From: Cryobacterium sp. SO2
GTDB lineage: Bacteria > Actinomycetota > Actinomycetes > Actinomycetales > Microbacteriaceae
DNA: 64,000 nt
Assembly: GCF_026151165.2 (NCBI RefSeq)
Contig: NZ_CP117849.1
Coordinates: 3,782,001 to 3,846,000 of the forward strand
Direction: 5' to 3'
Shown piece by piece: positions 60,188-64,000 of this stretch. The translations under genes and the position numbers were made by a program. The notes beneath the pieces were generated by a model, which saw only the letters and a program-made list of their open reading frames with translations, was not told where the DNA came from and did not search any database. Each line of letters starts with the position of its first letter. Positions within the stretch are counted from its first letter, which is position 1.

Positions 60188-60977
60188 TTCGGGCCTCCCC
60201 GGTCGAAGCTGCGTCGTTGTAACCGGCGAGGAGTTCGCGGGTATACGGGTGGGCGGGCGAACCGACCACGTCTCGGGTGAGGCCCTGCTCCACAAAACGG
60301 CCCTGGTACATGACCCGGAGTTCGTCGGAGACGAAGGCGGTGGCGGGCAGGCCGTGCGAGATGAAGACGATGCCGGCGCCACGCTCGCGCACGTACTGCT
60401 TGAGGAAGTTCAGGATGCTGCCCTGCACGGAGACGTCGAGAGCGGACACGACCTCGTCGCAGATCAGCATCGACGGCTCCACGATCAGGGCCCGGGCGAT
60501 GGAGAAGCGCTGACGCTGACCACCCGACACGGATGCCGGCGGCCGGTTGGCCATCGCCGGGTCGAGGCCGAGCTTGAGCAGGGTCTCGTCCGTGCGCTGC
60601 CAGGCATCCGTCGCCGACAGGCCGAGCAGGTGCATCGCCGGGAACATGATCGACTCACGCAGCGAACGGCGCGGGTCGAACGACGACGTGGTGTCCTGGC
60701 CGATCATCTGCAGGTCACGCCTGAATTCGCTCAGCTTGGTCTTGGAGCGGCGGATGTCGGCGATCTCGTCGCCGTTCCAGGTGATCGAACCGGAGCTGGA
60801 CGTCTCGAGTCCGCAGAGCATGCGGCCGAGGGTGGACTTACCCGACCCGGACTGACCGATCACTCCGACGGTCTGGCCGGGGGCGAAGCTGTCGTCGATG
60901 TTGTCTACGGCGGTGTGCGGGTGCCGGCTCGAACCGAACCGCTTCACCACACCGGTGAGAACCAGGCCCGCGCTCAT
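60180..60977 (-). CDS. Peptide ABC transporter ATP-binding protein (DppF-like)
   Basis: 265 residues from the ATG at 60977, overlapping the DppD-like stop (ATGA). Walker A GQSGSGKST, Q-loop IGQDTTSSFDPRRS (typical of DppF/OppF), signature VSGGQRQRFSIARAL, Walker B MLICDEVVSALD, switch His FISHGL, and the peptide-family tail GSPAHPYTRELL. The usual DEPVSALD reads DEVVSALD here, a mild change. It powers uptake together with the DppD-like ATPase. Confidence 0.92.
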   Translation of the reverse strand: MSAGLVLTGVVKRFGSSRHPHTAVDNIDDSFAPGQTVGVIGQSGSGKSTLGRMLCGLETSSSGSITWNGDEIADIRRSKTKLSEFRRDLQMIGQDTTSSFDPRRSLRESIMFPAMHLLGLSATDAWQRTDETLLKLGLDPAMANRPPASVSGGQRQRFSIARALIVEPSMLICDEVVSALDVSVQGSILNFLKQYVRERGAGIVFISHGLPATAFVSDELRVMYQGRFVEQGLTRDVVGSPAHPYTRELLAGYNDAASTGEARIA

Positions 60978-61849
60978 GCGGCGACCTCGCCGGTTCCGGG
61001 AAGGAAGTCCTCGAGCGTGGGCAGCCGCTCGTCGTCGAGGTGCTCGAAGGTGGGGATGCAGGCGAGCAGGCCCCTGGCGTAGGGGTGCACTGCCGTCTGC
61101 GCGAAGGTGCGCGACTGACCGCCGTCGACTATGCGGCCCTTGTACATGACCACGATGCGGTCGGAGAACTCGGTGCACATGGCGATGTCATGGCTCACGA
61201 TCAACAGCGCCGTGCCGAGCTCGCGGCCGAGTTCGGTCATGAGCTCCATCGAGAGCCTGGACAGCGACGCGTCGAGCGCGCTGGTGGGCTCGTCGGCGAT
61301 GAGCAGGCGCGGGGCGGAGGCGAGGGCGATCGCGAGCATGACCCGCTGGCGCATCCCGCCGGAGAGTTCGTAGGGCCGCGCCCGGAGCACGCGGTCGTCG
61401 TCGGTGAGCCCGACGCGGTGCAGCCAGTCGCGGGCCTCGACGAGCGCGGCGCGCTTGGAAAGCTTGAAAGTGTCGCGGAGCACGGCGATCAGCTGGTCGC
61501 CGACAGTCCAGAGCGCGTCGAGCGAGGTGCTCGCGTCCTGGAACATCATGCTGATCCCGGGAACGTGCGCGGGGAGCACGGCGCCCGCCCCGCGCTCGAC
61601 GGGTCGCCCGTCGAAGCAGAGCGCGGTCGCCTGCACGGATGTGGCGGGGTTGGTGATGAGGCCGGCGATGCCCCACGCCAGGGTGGACTTGCCCGACCCC
61701 GACTCACCCACGACAGCGACGGTCTCTCCAGGGGCGACGGTGAGCGAGACCCGGTCGACCGCGGGGGTCGTGGTGCCCTGGTAGCGGATCGACAGGTCTT
61801 GCACGTCGACCAGGGGCCCGGATGCACTCGGCATCTGTGTGATGGCCAT
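60974..61849 (-). CDS. Peptide ABC transporter ATP-binding protein (DppD-like)
   Basis: 291 residues. Walker A GESGSGKST, Q-loop MMFQDASTSLD, signature LSGGMRQRVMLAIALA, Walker B LLIADEPTSALD, switch VSHDIAMC, and the peptide-family tail TAVHPYARGLLACIP. The tail lacks the cysteine cluster often found in DppD. A GGACAGCC stretch precedes the ATG. It follows the substrate-binding protein by 70 bases and is the first of four translationally coupled transporter genes. Confidence 0.92.
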   Translation of the reverse strand: MAITQMPSASGPLVDVQDLSIRYQGTTTPAVDRVSLTVAPGETVAVVGESGSGKSTLAWGIAGLITNPATSVQATALCFDGRPVERGAGAVLPAHVPGISMMFQDASTSLDALWTVGDQLIAVLRDTFKLSKRAALVEARDWLHRVGLTDDDRVLRARPYELSGGMRQRVMLAIALASAPRLLIADEPTSALDASLSRLSMELMTELGRELGTALLIVSHDIAMCTEFSDRIVVMYKGRIVDGGQSRTFAQTAVHPYARGLLACIPTFEHLDDERLPTLEDFLPGTGEVAA

Positions 61850-61919
61850 GGCTGTCCTTTCGTGTCGTTGCGGGGTGAGTCGGGGTCGGGCTAGGTGGGT
61901 CAGGCTCAGTCGGCCAGGG

Positions 61920-63581
61920 CTAGTCGGCCAGGGTCATCGCCGACACGTCGACCGCGTGGTCGGTGCGCCAGGTCCAGCCGTCGAGGCTCGAGCTCACGGC
62001 CGAGTCCTCGGAGACCTGCCCGATGAAGATGTTCGGAACCTGCTCGGCGAGCCAGTAGCTCTCGGCGGCGTTCCAGGCCACGCCGGCCTCGTCGCTGAGC
62101 GGGTCAGCGAACGCGGAGCCGGCCGTGACGAGGTCCTGGAAGGTCTGGTCGGACCAGCGGGCGTAGTTGGACGAGGACCCGGGAGTGGTGAGCAGGCCGA
62201 GCATGTACGGCGGCGACAGGGTGACCGACTCGCTCTTGGAGAGCACCAGCTGGGTCTGGCCGGTGCTGGCCTTCTCCTGCAGCTGGGTGGCCGGGACCGA
62301 GTCGACGGTCACGTCGAACCCGGCGTCGGCGGCGGCGCTCTTGATGGCGACGGCGGAGTCGACCAGGGTCTTGTCCTCCGAGGCGACCGAGAGGGTCACC
62401 GGGATCAGGTCGGTGTAGCCGGCATCCTCGAGTGCGGCCGTGGCTGCGGCGGGGTCGTACTCCCAGTCGGGGAGTCCTTCGCCGTCGTGGCCGGGCGCAT
62501 CCGCCGGGAGCATCGCGTTGTTCTTCTCGGCGCGGCCCTGGAAGACACCGTCGACGATCTGGTCGTAATCGATGGCGAGGGCGAAGGCCTTGCGCACCGC
62601 GAGGTCGTCGAACGGCGCCAGGGTGGTGTTCAGCGAGAGCATCAGGTAGCCGTTGCGCGACTTGGTCGGCACCAGCACGTTCTCATCCTCGGCGAGTTCC
62701 TTCTGGTCGCTCGGTGACAGGCCCAGCGCGATGTCGGCGTCGCCGGACTTGAGCGCCTGGGCGCGGTTTCCGGCGTCGGGGACGACCCGCTGGATGACCT
62801 TGGTGATCTCCGGCTCGCCGAGTGCGTAGTCCGGGTTCGCCACGAAGACCATCTCGCTGGCGGCGTCGACGCTCTCGACCCGGTACGGGCCGAAGCCGAA
62901 GTCGAATCGCCCGGAGGAGAACGCGGTCGCCCACAGGTCGTCGTCGGCCACGTTTTCCTGGAGGAAGGTCGCGTCATAGATGCTGCCGGATGCGCCGGCG
63001 AGGATCGACAGCACAGTGAAGCCGTAGGCGGCGTTCGTGAGGGTGAGCTGCACGGTGTTCTCGTCGATCGCGGTGAACTGGTCGGCGCTGGTGAGGCCGG
63101 GCTTGCCGATGTAGGGCAGGATGCTCGTGGTGGCGCCGAACTTGCGCTGGAACGACCAGACCACGTCATCGGCGGTGAGCTCGTTGCCGTGCTCGCTCAT
63201 CACGCCGTCGCGCAGGTTGAAGGTGTACACCAGGCCGTCTTCGCTCACGTCGTAGCTCTCGGCGAGGAGGCCCTCGAAGTTGTACTGGTCCTGAACCTGG
63301 GTGCCGGCCTGGTCGCCGTCAACGTAGGCCTTGCGGATCAGTCCGGCGTTCAACATGTCGAACGTCGAGTAGTACGACGTCGTGATCGCGTAGCTGGTGT
63401 CGTAGCTCATCTGGGTCGACAGGGCGGGCACGACCTCGACGACGGTGCTGGAGCCCGACGTTTCGGTGGATGCGGCCGGGCCGAGGTTGGAGCATCCGCT
63501 GAGCGCGACGGCGGCAGCGGCGAACGCCGCCGTGAGGGTGATGGCCCTCCGGCTGCGGGAGGAACGGGATTTCGAAGACAT
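61920..63581 (-). CDS. ABC transporter substrate-binding lipoprotein, family 5
   Basis: 553 residues. Basic signal region (SSKSRSSRSRRAI), hydrophobic core and lipobox LSGC giving the lipidated Cys near residue 30, then a Ser/Thr linker. The family 5 fold is shown by YDTSYAITTSYYSTFDMLNAGLI, LAESYDVSEDGLVYTFNLRDGVMSEHGNELTADDVVWSFQRKF, and KAFALAIDYDQIVDGVFQGRAEKNNAMLP. It captures peptides or similar ligands outside the cell. A GGAG site lies eight bases before the ATG. The 216-base gap upstream carries the operon promoter. I see no gene in it. Confidence 0.92.
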   Translation of the reverse strand: MSSKSRSSRSRRAITLTAAFAAAAVALSGCSNLGPAASTETSGSSTVVEVVPALSTQMSYDTSYAITTSYYSTFDMLNAGLIRKAYVDGDQAGTQVQDQYNFEGLLAESYDVSEDGLVYTFNLRDGVMSEHGNELTADDVVWSFQRKFGATTSILPYIGKPGLTSADQFTAIDENTVQLTLTNAAYGFTVLSILAGASGSIYDATFLQENVADDDLWATAFSSGRFDFGFGPYRVESVDAASEMVFVANPDYALGEPEITKVIQRVVPDAGNRAQALKSGDADIALGLSPSDQKELAEDENVLVPTKSRNGYLMLSLNTTLAPFDDLAVRKAFALAIDYDQIVDGVFQGRAEKNNAMLPADAPGHDGEGLPDWEYDPAAATAALEDAGYTDLIPVTLSVASEDKTLVDSAVAIKSAAADAGFDVTVDSVPATQLQEKASTGQTQLVLSKSESVTLSPPYMLGLLTTPGSSSNYARWSDQTFQDLVTAGSAFADPLSDEAGVAWNAAESYWLAEQVPNIFIGQVSEDSAVSSSLDGWTWRTDHAVDVSAMTLAD

Positions 63582-63797
63582 GGCGGAACTCCAATTTCAA
63601 GGCGGGCGGAAGAGTCGTGTCGCAGGCACGATGAAGGAACACGATGAGGTGGGTTTTGCCGCGGCGGGGGGAGGTGTAGAGGTCCGGAATCCGACGGGGC
63701 TGCTGGTGTTTCATCAGCCTGAACGACGAGTGTTACCGAACCGCACCCTCAATGTTTCCGCGGGATTTCGCTTCCCCTGCGCGAGACAACTCACCGG

Positions 63798-64000
63798 TCA
63801 GTCGTCTTCGATGGCGACCCTGTCGCTGCGGAAATGGGTGAAGCTGAGCTCTCGCACCACGCCATCGACGTCTTCGAGGAGCAGCTCCCGCACCAGCATC
63901 GGCGTGCCCTCTGGCACGCGCATAGCCGTTGCCGTGCGCTTGTCGGGACGCACCGCCTCGATCGCGGTGAGGGACCGACCAGGGGGCCGGCCGTACCGGT
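63798..64000 (-). CDS. GntR-family regulator with UTRA domain, 5' part outside window
   Basis: Only the last 67 codons lie inside the window. On the minus strand the frame ends TAMRVPEGTPMLVRELLLEDVDGVVRELSFTHFRSDRVAIEDD (identified by its segments), the characteristic end of the UTRA effector-binding domain: a VPEGTPML strand, a DVDGVV turn, and a final SFTHFRSDR strand. The DNA-binding domain is not visible. It is encoded just upstream of the peptide transporter operon and in the same direction, so it probably regulates that operon in response to the imported ligand or its product. Confidence 0.75.
   Translation of the reverse strand, partial: RYGRPPGRSLTAIEAVRPDKRTATAMRVPEGTPMLVRELLLEDVDGVVRELSFTHFRSDRVAIEDD

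Overview
The window is a 64 kb piece of a high-GC actinobacterial chromosome. The best guess is a member of the Microbacteriaceae, perhaps Cryobacterium-like. The family call is an inference. It rests on the high G+C in third codon positions, many TANNNT-N6/7-ATG leaderless promoters, a perfect HspR operator (HAIR) in front of a ClpB that lacks its N-domain, a DUF222/HNH gene of the 13E12 type, and an ECF sigma/CU044_5270 pair. No rRNA, tRNA, CRISPR array, insertion sequence or prophage was seen.

Layout. 1-4.7 kb: a truncated zinc alcohol dehydrogenase, an NtaA/DszA-type flavin monooxygenase, and a tandem pair of luciferase-like monooxygenases. 4.76-9.45 kb: a tightly coupled six-gene operon (membrane-anchored protein, Ycf46-like AAA+ ATPase, DUF2997 mini-protein, NrdG-like radical SAM protein, membrane-anchored DUF1257/Ycf35-like protein, membrane HhH protein). 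Its function is unknown, and it is the best candidate for an undescribed system here. 9.5-13.5 kb: an orphan histidine kinase and clpB with its HAIR operator. 13.5-20.2 kb: an aldo/keto reductase with a divergent MmyB-type regulator, a DUF1232 protein, an Mhq-like quinone/aromatic detoxification operon (VOC dioxygenase, esterase, flavin monooxygenase), an SDR with no normal start codon, and a MaoC protein. 20.3-23.7 kb: panB, then tatA-tatC-tatB headed by a Tat-exported intradiol-dioxygenase-like lipoprotein. 24-27.5 kb: MHS transporter, GH105 and FAH hydrolase, read as uptake and breakdown of pectin-derived sugars. 27.5-32.5 kb: a second MmyB regulator/SDR pair, a methyltransferase, and a DHA2 efflux pump with a divergent TetR regulator and a clear operator.

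32.6-37 kb: a MetQ-MetI-MetN type importer with an NtaA-type monooxygenase, probably for organosulfur use. 37.2-43.1 kb: amine catabolism (aldehyde dehydrogenase, copper amine oxidase with a His-rich tail, universal stress protein, APC permease). 43.3-48.7 kb: a GT87-like membrane protein, a histidine phosphatase, a 500-base repeat-rich non-coding stretch, a frameshifted DUF222/HNH gene and an RsmC-like methyltransferase. 48.8-55.6 kb: a SWIM/SNF2 helicase, a DUF1206 membrane protein, glutathione peroxidase, a cupin and a sixth flavin monooxygenase ending in a textbook terminator. 55.8-64 kb: an ECF sigma factor with a membrane partner, then an oligopeptide ABC transporter operon with an alpha/beta hydrolase and the end of a GntR/UTRA regulator.

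Overall, six flavin-dependent (LLM) monooxygenases, three importer systems, an amine oxidase, ring-cleavage-type enzymes and small redox modules suggest a soil or plant-associated heterotroph equipped to scavenge unusual carbon, nitrogen and sulfur sources and to detoxify electrophiles. All functions are read from sequence by eye. No database search was run.
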